From positions 16,142,146 through 16,206,145 of the forward strand of contig CM048852.1 in assembly GCA_026545225.1 (NCBI GenBank): a stretch of DNA of 64,000 bases. Direction: 5' to 3'. The notes beneath the pieces were generated by a model that was not told the DNA's origin, ran no database searches, and was given only the letters and a program-made list of their open reading frames with translations. Shown one piece after another: positions 1 through 11,400 of the stretch (position 1 is the stretch's first letter; the number at the start of each line of letters is the position of its first letter). The translations under genes and the position numbers were made by a program. Source of the stretch: Cornus controversa (taxonomy: Eukaryota > Streptophyta > Magnoliopsida > Cornales > Cornaceae).

Positions 1-328
1 CCCGTCCACAAGGGTTACTACAATCCACCCCCCTACGAGGCCCAACGTCCTCATCGGCACACTTCCGGCTGGGTTCAGGCTCTGATACCAACTGTAATAC
101 CCCGCTCCAACACATGGTATGATATTGTCCACTTTGGGCCTGAGCCCGCACGGTTTTGCTCTTGGATTTTACCCCAAAAGGCCTCATACCATTTGAAGAG
201 AATATACTACATATAAGCACATCCCCTTTTCCACACCCAGGTGATGTGGGATTGAGCACCCTGTACCCTGTCAGTGTGGTAGCTCAGCCCAGTGTCTGTC
301 TTCGCACCCGTCCACAAGGGTTACTACA
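1..328 (-). mobile_element. TRIM (short non-autonomous LTR element), cut by window start
   Basis: The 23 bases at the window start (CCCGTCCACAAGGG...) recur at 308-330, so the window opens in the last part of one terminal repeat. A full terminal repeat spans 93-328 (236 bp) and runs from TGTAATACCCC to GGTTACTACA. Between them is an internal region of only about 70 bp. Read on the minus strand, TGGTATCAGAGCC at 90-78 fits the 3' end of initiator tRNA-Met and is the primer-binding site next to the 5' LTR. A purine run (complement of 24-37) lies against the other LTR as polypurine tract. No coding capacity is present, as expected for a TRIM. The family name is not recognised. Confidence 0.85.
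78..90 (-). promoter_or_regulatory. Primer-binding site of the TRIM (tRNA-iMet type)
   Basis: The minus strand reads TGGTATCAGAGCC, the usual plant retrotransposon site complementary to initiator methionine tRNA, 2 bp inside the LTR that begins at 93 on the plus strand. Confidence 0.85.
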
Positions 329-793
329 AGGAATGTTGTCTGCCCAACATTGGTTGATGGCACCTCAGGTAACACATTTAAATCGAGGTGACTTTTTGAA
401 AAAAAGAGGAAGCCATTTTTGAGAGCTGGTGATGAAGAAGATAGATAGATACAACAATGTTCCAAGATTAAAAAAATCTGCTCTTCAAATACATAAAAAT
501 TTTGTGCACCAATCATGCATCTCGAATTTTGAAATCTGATTTGAATTTCAAAACAATCTTTGCTTTTAGAGCTAGGTTAGGTCATTTTGTCAAACATAGA
601 TGGCTTGTTTGTCAACGACAGCATTAAATGTGTGGTGGCATGTTTGGAATGTGTGCAATACAGGTACAATGAATGTATGAGACACTCTTTTACCACAAAA
701 GTGAAAATAATTAGTTTGATTAAAAAAAAAGAAAATTTTTTTTTTGAAAGAGTAAGTGTTAGCAATTTGTGTTTCTTCTTCGTGTTATCCAAA
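329..793. other. Intergenic, no gene seen
   Basis: AT-rich sequence between the TRIM and the LBD pseudogene. I see no conserved coding stretch. It may hold the former promoter and 5' leader of the LBD gene, but no clear core promoter motif stands out. Confidence 0.5.
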
Positions 794-918
794 ATGTCTA
801 AAACTCCTTGTGGTGTTTGCAAATTCTTGAGAAACAAATGTGATAAGTATTGCATTTGGGCTCCTAATTTTTGCCATGAAGATAGTATAGACACTTTTGC
901 TGCCATCCATAAAATTTT
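794..918 (+). pseudogene. LBD (LOB-domain) transcription factor pseudogene, 5' part
   Basis: From the ATG at 794 the frame reads MSKTPCGVCKFLRNKC and then DKYCIWAPNF. This is the LOB-domain zinc-binding block, C-x2-C-x6-C-x3-C, with the usual KFLR and APxF context, followed by FAAIHKIF, which begins the GAS block. LBD proteins are plant-specific nuclear DNA-binding regulators of organ boundaries and lateral organs. Coding similarity stops in the HKIF codons, where the TG of a solo LTR begins (919). The matching continuation is at 4383. Genuine LBD genes usually have one intron near this block; none is visible here, so the copy may be processed or the intron may have been lost. The subclass is not determinable. 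Confidence 0.85.
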
Positions 919-3900
919 TGAAATACCCCCCAGAAAAGTTCGCGCATGAGGTGGCCAGTCTCATACACAAAACCTGAGGAATGTTAACCACTGATAGCAA
1001 CAAGCATAGAGGACGAAAGAAAGAAATAAAATAACTACTAAAAGCTGAACAGAAGATCCCATTGAATTGAAATAACTGATAAATAAAAATTATATGTCTG
1101 GTAATACAATTTGGAAGTCCCGTAAACCAAGGACCCCTTAACCAAAATGATCAAAAGTTTAACACTTTAATTTAAAACCATCAACCAAAACCTCTACAAG
1201 AGTTCATAGTCTGACTCCTGAATAATAAGATAGGTTCCTACCCTGTGACTGATGAGAGTAGATGTCTGCCACAACCAACCCTAGTACTCTATCCTCGCAG
1301 GGGAAACTGCCTAGGACCTGAAATATCAACAAAGTGGGTTAAACCCACGAGCAAGTTCTATCTACTACATCCCAATCAGAGAACCAATATACATACCCTC
1401 AGTATAAGGGACACAAAAGAAAACAATAGATTTAACATACAAGCTTTTCTTATTCCAGTTTCATGTTTTCAAAACAATAGTCATTAATTATAATATTCCA
1501 CCCAAATCCTTATTATGCAAAAGTGATTACATTTCTTAAGTTCAGCAGAAATAAACATAACATGAAATAATATCAAGTTTAAGCAATCCTAACATGCCAC
1601 CATTTAATCTTTTGATACCTTAATAGGTATAGATATATACATACTAGTCATTTCCTACTTAGTTCATGTTTTCAGAAGTAAAATCATCTTATACATTGTT
1701 CCAACAAACCCTTATCATCCAACAATGAACACATTCTTTAAGTTCAAAATAAAGAAAACATATGCATACATGTATAGATACCTTATTAGATATGGGCGAT
1801 CCTAACACGCCAAATAAAATGTATAGATACCTTATTAGGTATGGGCGATCCTGACACGCCAAATAAAATGTATAGATACCTTATTAGGTATGGGCGATCC
1901 TGACACGCCAGGCAATCCTGACATGCCAAATAAAATGCATAGATACCTTATTAGGTATGGGCGATCCTGACACGCCGGACAATCCTTACATGCCAAATAA
2001 AATACATAGATACCTTATTAGGTATGGGCGATCCTGACACGCCAGGCAATCCTTACATGCCAAAATAAAATGCATAGATACATTCCAATATGCAATATAA
2101 AATAACAAGGTGCATTATGATTTAAATTTGCACAAACCGTTATTTCAAATCATCCAACATGAAATTATCATCATAAGACAAATCGTTCACAAGTAGACTA
2201 TAATCAAGTATTTGATGGGCATTTATATCCTTAAAGAAAATTACATTCAAGTAAATCAAATAACTCAAACATCCATTATAGAAGCAATTTCCCAACTCAA
2301 CCTTCAATGCACTCAAATATATGAGGGAGTCTAAACCTAACTTTTATCTAGGTTTCTGGGCATATTCTACTGCTAAGAACCCTATTAAATCTTGCTGGAA
2401 TTTCCTAGAATTTTTGAGAATTTAAAAAATATTTTTTTTCTAGCAAAAAGAAAATAAACATAATTTGAGGCATACTTTCACAACCAACACAATCACAAGG
2501 GAGACTCATTTTCACATGAAATTTAAAACCCAGGTGCATTTTAATCCTATAAAGTTACCTAAATTTTTCTAAAATTTTCTGGAATTTTAAAATATTTTCT
2601 AAAAATAAAAGAAGGTGAAAATCCAACTTTTAGACACTTTAAAAATAAATTGAACAACAAGGAAAGATTATTTTGAGTTGAAAATTTAAACCCAAATGTA
2701 TTTATCCTCCAGAGAATTACAGTAAACATTTCGGAATTTTTGGAAATTTCTAAGTATTTTCTAAAATTAAAGAAGCTAAAAAAATAGTTTTTAGACACTT
2801 TAAAAATTAATTTAATGAGAATGGTAAATCATTTGGATATGAAATTTAAACCCCAAGCTCCTTAAGCTCCCAGGAAGTTGACATAAAATTTTTGGAATTT
2901 TTAGAATTATAAAAGTATTTTTAAAAAATGATTTTTTCCAATTTTCAAATTTTTCCAAAAATACAAAAGAAATATCAAAACTATCCGGAATGGGCCCATA
3001 TTGGACCCGGAGGTGGGCCCCCGCGAGTGGGGCCCAAAAATAGTTTTCAGATCACCGGACGGTGCCTGCGCCGGCGGCACGCGCCCCCACGCGCCGGCGG
3101 CGCTGCCCCCACTCTCTTTTTTTTTTTTTTCTTTCTTTCTTCTTTCTTCTTCCCACGGCTGAAACTTTAAAGCTCAACAATGGTGGCCGAACTTTCCAAC
3201 CATTTTTCGGTCACTTCCGGACACCGAATCGCGAGTATGAATATATCATTGAACTCGTCTCGATCTAAGCTACGCATTGGTACCAAATTCACGCCCTCTT
3301 GTGGCCTAAATCAAAAACTCCCAATTTCAAGTTTCGAAAATCTAAAATTTCAAAGTCAGATTCCCATCAATCTACCCAACGGTTTACAACCAAATTTTCA
3401 AGGATTGTTCTAGGAAGTAAGATCTACCTATTGATCGGAACAAAATCCCTCAAAAATGATAAACACAGTAGACCCAAATTTCATGTTCGTATATATATAC
3501 ACCCACCTATACAATCATATATACATATGCAAAAAAATCCTAAAACAGTACCAAAACTCCAAAATCCTAATGTTTAATTCACAGAATTATTCTTAGCATG
3601 CAAAATCATTTAATTTCATAATTAAATGCATACAAATTTCTAGCAACATGTCTATACAATTAGCATAATTAATTCTCACAAAATTTATCAACAAAAAAAA
3701 AAACATACAATTATATACAAATTTCCAAAATAAACACAATCCTCAAACCTAGACTATGCATACGAATTCAAAGGGGAAGAGAATAATCAAACTTGCCTCT
3801 TTGACGATTCAAACACTCGTTCACCCGAACCCCTTCTCTCTTTCGTTTACTCTCCTGATTTTTGTGCGTAATGCAAACGACAGAAACCCTAGTTTCTTAT

Positions 3901-3963
3901 TATCTTTTGTCCTAATCATTTTATTCTATTATTATTATTATTTTTTTCTAAAAACTAAATAAC

Positions 3964-4015
<52 letters not shown>

Positions 4016-4382
4016 CATAATAATATAACTATAACCATGGCCCAACAACTTAAGCATATCCTTAGCCCAACCATTCCAGCCCAGATTCCTCCCTAGCCCA
4101 ATCCAAAGCATTTAAAATATTTAAATCAAATAATACACAATCAATAAACAATTCATATAAATTGATAAAAATAAAAGTAGAGCAATTCACATGAAATGAA
4201 AGAATTTATAAAGACAACCAATTCACATAAAATAGTAATTGTATAAAGACCTAACAATTCACATGAAATGATAAAATGCATATAAAGGCATTCCACATGA
4301 ATTGAAAAATAATAATAATAATAATATAAAGAAATTTAAATTCTTTAAAATAATAGACGTCCAAATTTTTTGGGGTATTACA
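919..4382 (-). mobile_element. Solo LTR, 3464 bp, Ty3 type (probably Tekay-like)
   Basis: On the plus strand it starts TGAAATACCCCC and ends GGGGTATTACA. It is flanked on both sides by the 5 bp duplication ATTTT (914-918 and 4383-4387). Read on the minus strand it begins TGTAATACCCC, a common start of long Ty3-type LTRs. No primer-binding site, gag or pol is visible, so this is a single LTR left by recombination. It holds a minisatellite (1769-2080), a GC-rich patch near 3060-3110 in otherwise AT-rich DNA, and an AAT/TTA microsatellite near 3965-4010. Lineage assignment rests on length and layout only. Confidence 0.75.
1769..2080 (-). repeat. Minisatellite inside the solo LTR, about five units
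   Basis: Units of about 42 bp, or about 63 bp when a second half-unit is added, repeat the core ATAGATACCTTATTAGG followed by GGCGATCCTGACACGCC. Each contains the short inverted repeat TACCT-TATT-AGGTA. Three units carry an extra segment like GCAATCCTGACATGCC. Confidence 0.9.
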
Positions 4383-4811
4383 ATTTTTGGGTATAGTAAC
4401 TTCTGAAAACTCCTTACTCGTCTCCCTGTAGAACATCGAGGTACAACTGTTCTAACTATGGCATATGAAGCTCAAGCTAGGCTTCACAATCCCATTTTTG
4501 GTTGCGTTTCATATATTCTTTCTCTTGAATGACAACTTCTCAATCTACAAGCACAATTGGTTTCTCTCAGTCGCCTAGCAGCCCAAAACTTTGCTTCTAA
4601 CTCCTCCAGTGTAAACCCTAATGATATTTTTGAAGGAAACTTTTCATCACATCCACCAGATAATCATGTTCAAAGCTGGGTTCCATCTGAAAATGTGGAC
4701 ATGGCACCACTATTGAATCAGAACTTATGCAACAATTTTGACACCATGTCTTATTGTCATAATCAGTTTATGGATCCAAACATCATACAAGATGATGGTG
4801 ATGAGCTCTAA
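4383..4811 (+). pseudogene. LBD (LOB-domain) pseudogene, 3' part
   Basis: In the same frame as 794-918, the sequence after the target duplication reads IFGYSNF, stop, KLLTRLPVEHR, then MAYEAQARLHNPIFGCV. These are the end of the GAS block and the leucine-zipper-like region of an LBD protein, where typical members have YEAxARxRDPVYGCV. It continues through LQAQLVSL into a poorly conserved C-terminal tail ending EL-stop at 4809-4811. Two in-frame TGA codons are present, one before KLL and one after SYILSLE, in addition to the LTR insertion. The copy is therefore not able to make a full LBD protein. The tail from 4557 is still open for 84 codons, which suggests recent decay. Confidence 0.85.
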
Positions 4812-4966
4812 TCAATTGTTTCTTCCTATCTACGTCATTCATAAATTAAGCAACATGTTCATACTTTAGATGAATGATGAATTCTTAATTTTTTGTTCTT
4901 AATTTGTGTTTAACTTATTTTGGATGTTCAGATTAATTTTGTTTAGTTGGCTTGGTTGGTATGTAT

Positions 4967-7900
4967 TGTAAGGACCGAATTATTTTTAGACCGGATTTAT
5001 TTTTTTTTTCTTTTCGAATTTATTAAATTCGAAAAGATGCATATATATATATATATATGGAATTATATATATATATAGAGAGAGAGATGAGAGAGTATAT
5101 ATATATATATATATGAAATTATATATATATATATAAGTGGAAGGGGTATGAATATACATATAAATATATTTATATTTAATTATAAATATATGGGAGTACA
5201 TGTGTATAGTAAATACGTGTATGTAGTTATATACATATATGTGTATGTATATGTATATGTATGAGGTATAATATGCATATGTATATTACATTATGTATAT
5301 GTATGTGTATTGAAAATATGTAGTATTATGTATATGTTATGTATATATATATATATAATAATAATATGTGGATGTAGATGGTGTAGGAAACATGTGGAGA
5401 GGAGAAAAAGTAGGAGAAAAGAGAAAGAAGATAAGATTGAAATGAGAGAAGTAGGTGGGCTGTCGGCTGGGAAGAGAAAAGGAAAAGAAAAGAGAAAAGA
5501 AAGAAAAGAAAAAGAGAAGAAGAGAGAGAAGCCGAGGAGAAGAAGAAGGAACAAGAGAAGGGTAGAGAGAGAAATCGATAGAGAGAGAAAGCTCGGAAGA
5601 AGCCGAGAAGGAGAAGAGGGACAAACCGAGGGAGAAAAAGAGGAGAAATATATATATATATAGAGAGAGAGCACTTTAGAGAGAGAAAACTTGACTTAGA
5701 GAGAGAGAGAGACGGAACCGAGAATAGAGAGAGAAAGAAGAGAAACAGAGAGAGAAGAAGAGGGTCTGGTTCACAGCTGTGGAGCAGTGGTTGCTGGGCA
5801 TGGAGACTGCCGGGGGTGGAGGACCTTCGGTTTCACGGTGGCAGGTGTCCAACGGCTGATGATGGCTGGGTTCGGTTGCTGGTTTGTGTTGGGCCTCCGA
5901 TTGGGTTCTCATGGCTGGTCTTCGACAGTGGTTTCGGCGAGTTTCAGTTGGTTCCTTTGAGGTTGGCAGCAGCTGGGTTATGCATGGCTGGGCCTTTCTT
6001 CGTGGGGTAGCCATGACTGAAATTGAAGGTTGAGGTGGTGCTCCGGAGGGAAGGGTTGCTCGGTTTGTGTAGTTGGCGGCTTGGGGGTAGCTGCCGAATG
6101 AGGTTGTTGGACTGTTGGTGATGGTTCAGCTGGGCTGTGTGGGCTTCACTACTGGTATTTCACTCGGGCTGCAAATTTACATATTTTGGACTGAATTTAA
6201 ATATTTAAGTTTAGCCTTTTGAAGTTGATATATTGGGTTAATTTGGAATTGGGTCTTGCTTGGACAGCCATGAGGCTTGATGGTTGGTCTTAAGATTATT
6301 ATTTTTATAGGCCTAAATTATACATGGGTTGTGAATGAGCTCAATGTGCATAGGTTGAAATTTGTTTAGATTTGGGCCTTGGTGGACTGAAATATTGGGT
6401 TTGGATTGGATGTGAATTAATGACGGGCTGAACTTGGTGTTGGAACTGGGCTTGGGGATTAGACCTCAAAATTGATTGGGTTTGTTTTATGGTTGAGCTA
6501 GACAATTATTTTGGAATCATTATGGGTGGTGTTTGGCTTGGACTTAAGTAGTGGATTGAAATGATGAATTGGGATTGATTTTCATGACCCAATTAGAGAA
6601 TTAATTTGGATCCATTATATGGACTGGTTTGTTTGGCGGAAAGTATAGTGACAGTAAATTGGCGGATACACGTTGGGACGAAATTGGAGATTTTTGGAGT
6701 TCTCACTCCAAATTGAGGTAGGGGGTGTGCGTTGTGTCTTTCATTGCAAATTTAATTTCATGTTAATGACATAAAGTAGATGTTCTTGTGTTATTTATGA
6801 TTAAATGAAATTTGGGATATAATCTTTGATTTAAATTGATGTATGATTTAAATCGCATGAATTGTTGAATATGCCTTATGTGATAGGTATGCATATATGG
6901 ACCCTTGGTTTAAAATTTGTGTTTTGCAAGGAGATGAATGAGTTTCTTTTGTGTTGAAAAGAGTGGTCTATGTGTTAAAATGCTTGATTTGATTATACAT
7001 GCAAAAATGGTATATGTATGGCATGTGCAGAATTTTGGGAAAAAAAATGATGAAAAACCGAGTTTTGGGAAATAAGCTTGTTCTTATGTCTTATGATTCT
7101 TGTGTGACATACTAGAATTGTATTAGGACATTTAATGGGTGCAATGCATCTAACTTGTGAATGTGTGTGCAAAATGTGAAATATTTTGTGTGAGTGTGGG
7201 GTGTGTCTCGGAAGTGGCTCATGAAAAATAGAGGGGGAACATATCCCCTTGGGGTTGAAAGACCTCTACCTTGCGCAAGTGGGTGGTAACCGGATGGGTT
7301 AGTAGCCCGAAATAACCAAGAGTTTGAGATATGGGACTTCGGTACGTATCTCGTGTGTGTGTGTGAGTGTGAACCAAATCCGAGAGAGTGTGTTGAGTCT
7401 TATGTGTAACTTATGTGAGATTACATGACTCGTGTGGATATTTATCCGATTTGAAAATGTCGTATGCCACTTATATAATGCAGAATGTGCTTTAGGCATG
7501 GATTGGAATTATGTGGTTGTCAAGTTACATTTGATGCATATGCCACGATTTGAAAGAAATGAGTAGAAATGTGAGTTTTATGAAAATTCCGTTAAACTTG
7601 TGTTTAAATCCCATTTGGTCATATGTTATAGATATGATGAGACTGTGCATTATTACATGTTTTAAGTTGAAAATTTTGTGGTAGTCAAGCATCTTGATGT
7701 TTATGCCATGTGAAGTGAAGGTTTCGATCTTTGGACTAGAATGCTAGGTAGCATGACACGTAGTTAAGCGGTGCGTGTTGATTGTGTTTATGCATTGATA
7801 TGAGATATGAATTTGGACGGATTGCACAACGTATTACCTTGAGCCCGTTGAAAATTGCTCATCCCCCTACACTAACACTTTCAGGACATGACAAGGAGAT

Positions 7901-8432
7901 GGTTGGCGGTGTGCAATCGTGAGTTGGACTTAGAGTTAGAGAGATCTCTCATTTTTTGACATTTTGTGTTATGCGCATCCGGGATGTGGACATGATGCAC
8001 TTAGTCATGTATAAAGAGATTTATATTTTGAGATATTATTTATAGACATTATGCTCTTAATGTTTGTTTTCATATTTGAACAATTATGGATGATGATAAA
8101 GGTATCCACTTGATGATTATTCCAGATATCATGATTATGTATGTTGTAGAAATACTGGGGGGGACACGTGCCCAGAAGTGTCCATTTTTATTGTTAGATA
8201 TAAATGTTGGGGGGACACGTGCCCATAAGTGTCCATTTGAATTTAAAGCAGGAATGACATATCAGGATCTGATTTATTAGAATGGGTCATGCCCAATTTT
8301 TGTGAAAATAGTAGAAAATTAAGATTGTATGATCAGATGATGGTTACATCGTGAGGGTGATCTCACGGGTTCACACTCGGGATTCGGGTCGGTCCGGGGA
8401 AGTCCTGGCAGTCCGGGTTCCGAGGCGTGACA
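4967..8432 (+). mobile_element. Solo LTR, 3466 bp, Tekay-like chromovirus
   Basis: It starts TGTAAGGACCGAATT and ends CCGAGGCGTGACA, and is flanked by the 5 bp duplication TGTAT (4962-4966 and 8433-8437). Both ends resemble those of the Tekay LTR at 26051-29893 (TGTAAGAACCG... and ...GGGGCGTGACA). No internal region is present. It contains long TA and GA microsatellites (5038-5760) and, near 8155-8245, two copies of GGGGACACGTGCCCA/TAAGTGTCCATTT. Confidence 0.85.
5038..5760 (+). repeat. TA microsatellites followed by a roughly 370 bp polypurine tract
   Basis: ATATAT runs with GAGAGA islands at 5038-5390 are followed at about 5393-5760 by an almost pure A/G stretch (AGGAGAAAAGAGAAAG and similar). 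It lies inside the solo LTR where plant LTRs carry their leader. Open frames across it are composition artefacts, not genes. Confidence 0.85.
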
Positions 8433-8440
8433 TGTATTGT

Positions 8441-9872
8441 TGATTCGTGTGTGAGTGTGACTCAAAAAGTATATCAATTAAAAATTACCACACTTCGCAA
8501 TAGAACGAATTCCTTGTAGAATAGGGCTATCGAAAGGAATGGGTATCGTACCTCAGGGACTGTGGTCTGACTGTGTTGGATATAAGGAATTAATTCTAAT
8601 TAAATTTAAAAGAAGTAACTGATTTTTAAATCTAAATTAACTAATGAAGCAATTGAACAAAAGCAAGAAAAACTAAGGAGTGTAGAGAATATAAGATAAG
8701 TCTAGGGTAATTGATTTCACCACTAACTTCACAATCAATGGTCAATTGAACTAACTATGGGGCATCATATCATGCATAAGTGGTGTCGGTGGCTACAAGC
8801 TCACCTTCATCCGTCAAGAAGATAACATATGATTAAGGCTAAGTCATGGACTATCTTCGATTGGCATGGGCCATCTGCCTAACTACTCTAATCTAGGGTG
8901 CAGTGTGGTTCATCTTCTCTAGGCATAATCCATCAAAGCTTTTAATGATATATTCAATAAAAACTATTGTGTAATAATCACTCTCATGATCACAGAAAAC
9001 AAGAGGGACGAGTTCAATAACAACAATCAAATATCTAAGACAAGATAAGAAATCATTGAAACTGAATTTATAAGACTTTTATTGCTCAATTCTATAATAA
9101 GAATCCTCTAAATTACACAATCTATGAATGAATACAAAAATTCCCAATAATTAGAACAATCAAACCAGTCATGTTTAGTTAGGGCTCCATCAAAACCCTG
9201 GTGGCTGAACTAGCCGCTCATGATACGCCTTGTTCTCCAAAGATTCTCTATTCCAAAAGCTCTTCAAAGCTGCTGCCAAGCCTCCTCAATACAGCCCTAA
9301 TTTGTCACTTTAAATAGCCAAGAGAATACATCAAAGTCCTAATCCAATTAGGAATTAATTAGGTTTTCCCGCAGCACTAATCAGGTGGGTTTTTCCTGCT
9401 GACTTCGGCCCAACTTTTGACCCACTAGAAGTCCGATTCACGGAATTTTCGTGAAATACAAAAGTGTGCAGAATCAAATTTCGTTCAACCTTACGCGAGA
9501 ATTATGTCAATTTAAGGCTCGAAAATAAGACTTCTGGTCCGTTTTCCAAAATGGGATTAAGACTCTATTATGCGCAGATTTGGGCTTTAGGCCCGAAACC
9601 TTCTTAAGCAGCTGTAATTCTCTTGGACCTCTTCCTTGGGCTGAGTTGAGTTAAAATATGGAGTTCAATGGATCCCTTTGATGTAAGCTTCATCCAACCA
9701 TCTTGTATGTCATCTTTAAAAGCCCAAAATCACGGTTTTAACTCAAATAATCATTAAGGCCCTGAAAATACAGAAAACACTAAAACGAAGTAAAATCACA
9801 AAATAATCTATCACTAAGAGAATAAAATATATAAATTAAGAGGTTAGAATGCGTAACATTCGATACCGATCA
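8441..9872 (-). mobile_element. Solo LTR, 1432 bp, Athila type
   Basis: This is the reverse complement of an LTR closely related to those of the Athila-type element at 55602-63077. It begins TGATTCGTGTGTGAG and ends CATTCGATACCGATCA on the plus strand, with 5 bp duplications ATTGT at 8436-8440 and 9873-9877. No internal sequence belongs to it. It sits 8 bp from the solo LTR that ends at 8432. Confidence 0.9.
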
Positions 9873-11400
9873 ATTGTGTTCTTCATGACAGGTTCTTATA
9901 TCCAAGTTTAGGGGGATGGCTAACCCTTATTCACATGGATGCTTAACTAGATTTTGATATTTCTACCACCACGGTAATATTGTTCTATCACTTACCATAT
10001 GCTTTATGTTTTTGTTACACATTGAGGACAATGTGTGATTTAAGTTTAGGGGTAAGGAAGAACAATTTTGTGTTGTTATGTTTTATTTGAAAAAAAAAAT
10101 AAAAAATAAAAAATATTGGTAATTTTTATACTATGATTTGATTTTTCGATATTCAATGTGTAAATAATTTTTGAAAATCTTGAAGCTTTAGTATATTTTA
10201 TAGATTTTATGCTATCTTTTAATTAGAATAAATTTCATGAATTTTAAAACTCAAAACAATGTTATTCACGATAGCCCTTCGATATAATTTGAAATTGATG
10301 AGTGACTGCATGTTAGAAATTCGAAGAATAAAAGTGGAGATTTAACCTAGTGAGCTTTTGTGATATTCTTATTATTTTGAGAGTTAAAAGGCTAAATTCT
10401 AAAATTTTCATTGAGTTCGCATAATTTGTTGATCGGTCTCATTATTTTTTCTTTTGGTCAAATATTGGGAATTTTATGCCACACTATCTTTTGAGTTCAC
10501 ACGTTGAAGAATTATACTAATCCTTGAGAAATGATTTTAGGCCATCTTTGAATATTTTTGAGCCTTTAAATTTCTTTTCTTGGTAATGCAATACCACTAG
10601 TTAACCCGTCGAGCTTTAGCTAACCTTCCTTTCACAACCCTTTTATCAAAGTGTTTCGGAATCGATATGATCAATAGATATCAAAAGAGTAAGCGAGAAT
10701 CAAAAAGAAAAGAAAAAGAAAAAGAAAAATAGAAAAAGAAAAGTGAAAAAAAGAAGGTATGGGATTGGTAAAGAAAATTCTGAAGAAGTGTATACAAAAA
10801 GAATTGATTGACAAAAGTAAGAAGATACTGAATGCAATATGCTCTAAGGAATTGGTTTATCCCAAGCATCATGCAATACACATTTTAATATCACCATCAC
10901 CTTGTTATCCTTCTTTTACCTAACATTACATCCTAGTAAAAGCCCTATTTGATCTCAAGGATGGTATGGTTCTAAAACAGTCATGACTGATCTATAATGT
11001 TGTGGTATAAATTCTTAACGGTTGATATCCCTTTCATGAGACTACATGTTCCTTCATGTATTTGCGGTTCTTCATATGAATCATATGTGAGATAACTTGC
11101 ACTTGTTTACATTATTCTTCTCATATATACTTGAGTGAAAAATTAGTCAATCTCTGAGTACTTTATTTTGAGTGAAATATCATATGTGAGATTTGAGATC
11201 AAAGCTAATTTTCTAAAGAAATCTAGACTGCAGTCGCTTTTAATTTGAGAATTATATTTTCAGGCTATATTCACACACACACTCTGAGTTAATAATAGTA
11301 ATGAAATTTTCTAACTTTTGGATAGTATTGAATCTTTCAACCTTTATTACACACTGAAGTGGATTGATTAAAGTATTCTTACCACACACACGCACTGAAG

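Noticed and set aside
577-906. 109-codon minus-strand frame over the LBD start
   Set aside because: It is the shadow of the LBD coding frame on the other strand.
1769-2080. CRISPR-like array of short repeats
   Set aside because: Units are contiguous minisatellite copies with variable extra half-units inside a plant LTR; there are no unique spacers and no cas genes.
5310-5674. Open frames of 95-127 codons on both strands, Arg/Glu-Lys-rich or Ser/Leu-rich
   Set aside because: They lie wholly in a polypurine/polypyrimidine tract of a solo LTR; length follows from composition, with no family similarity.
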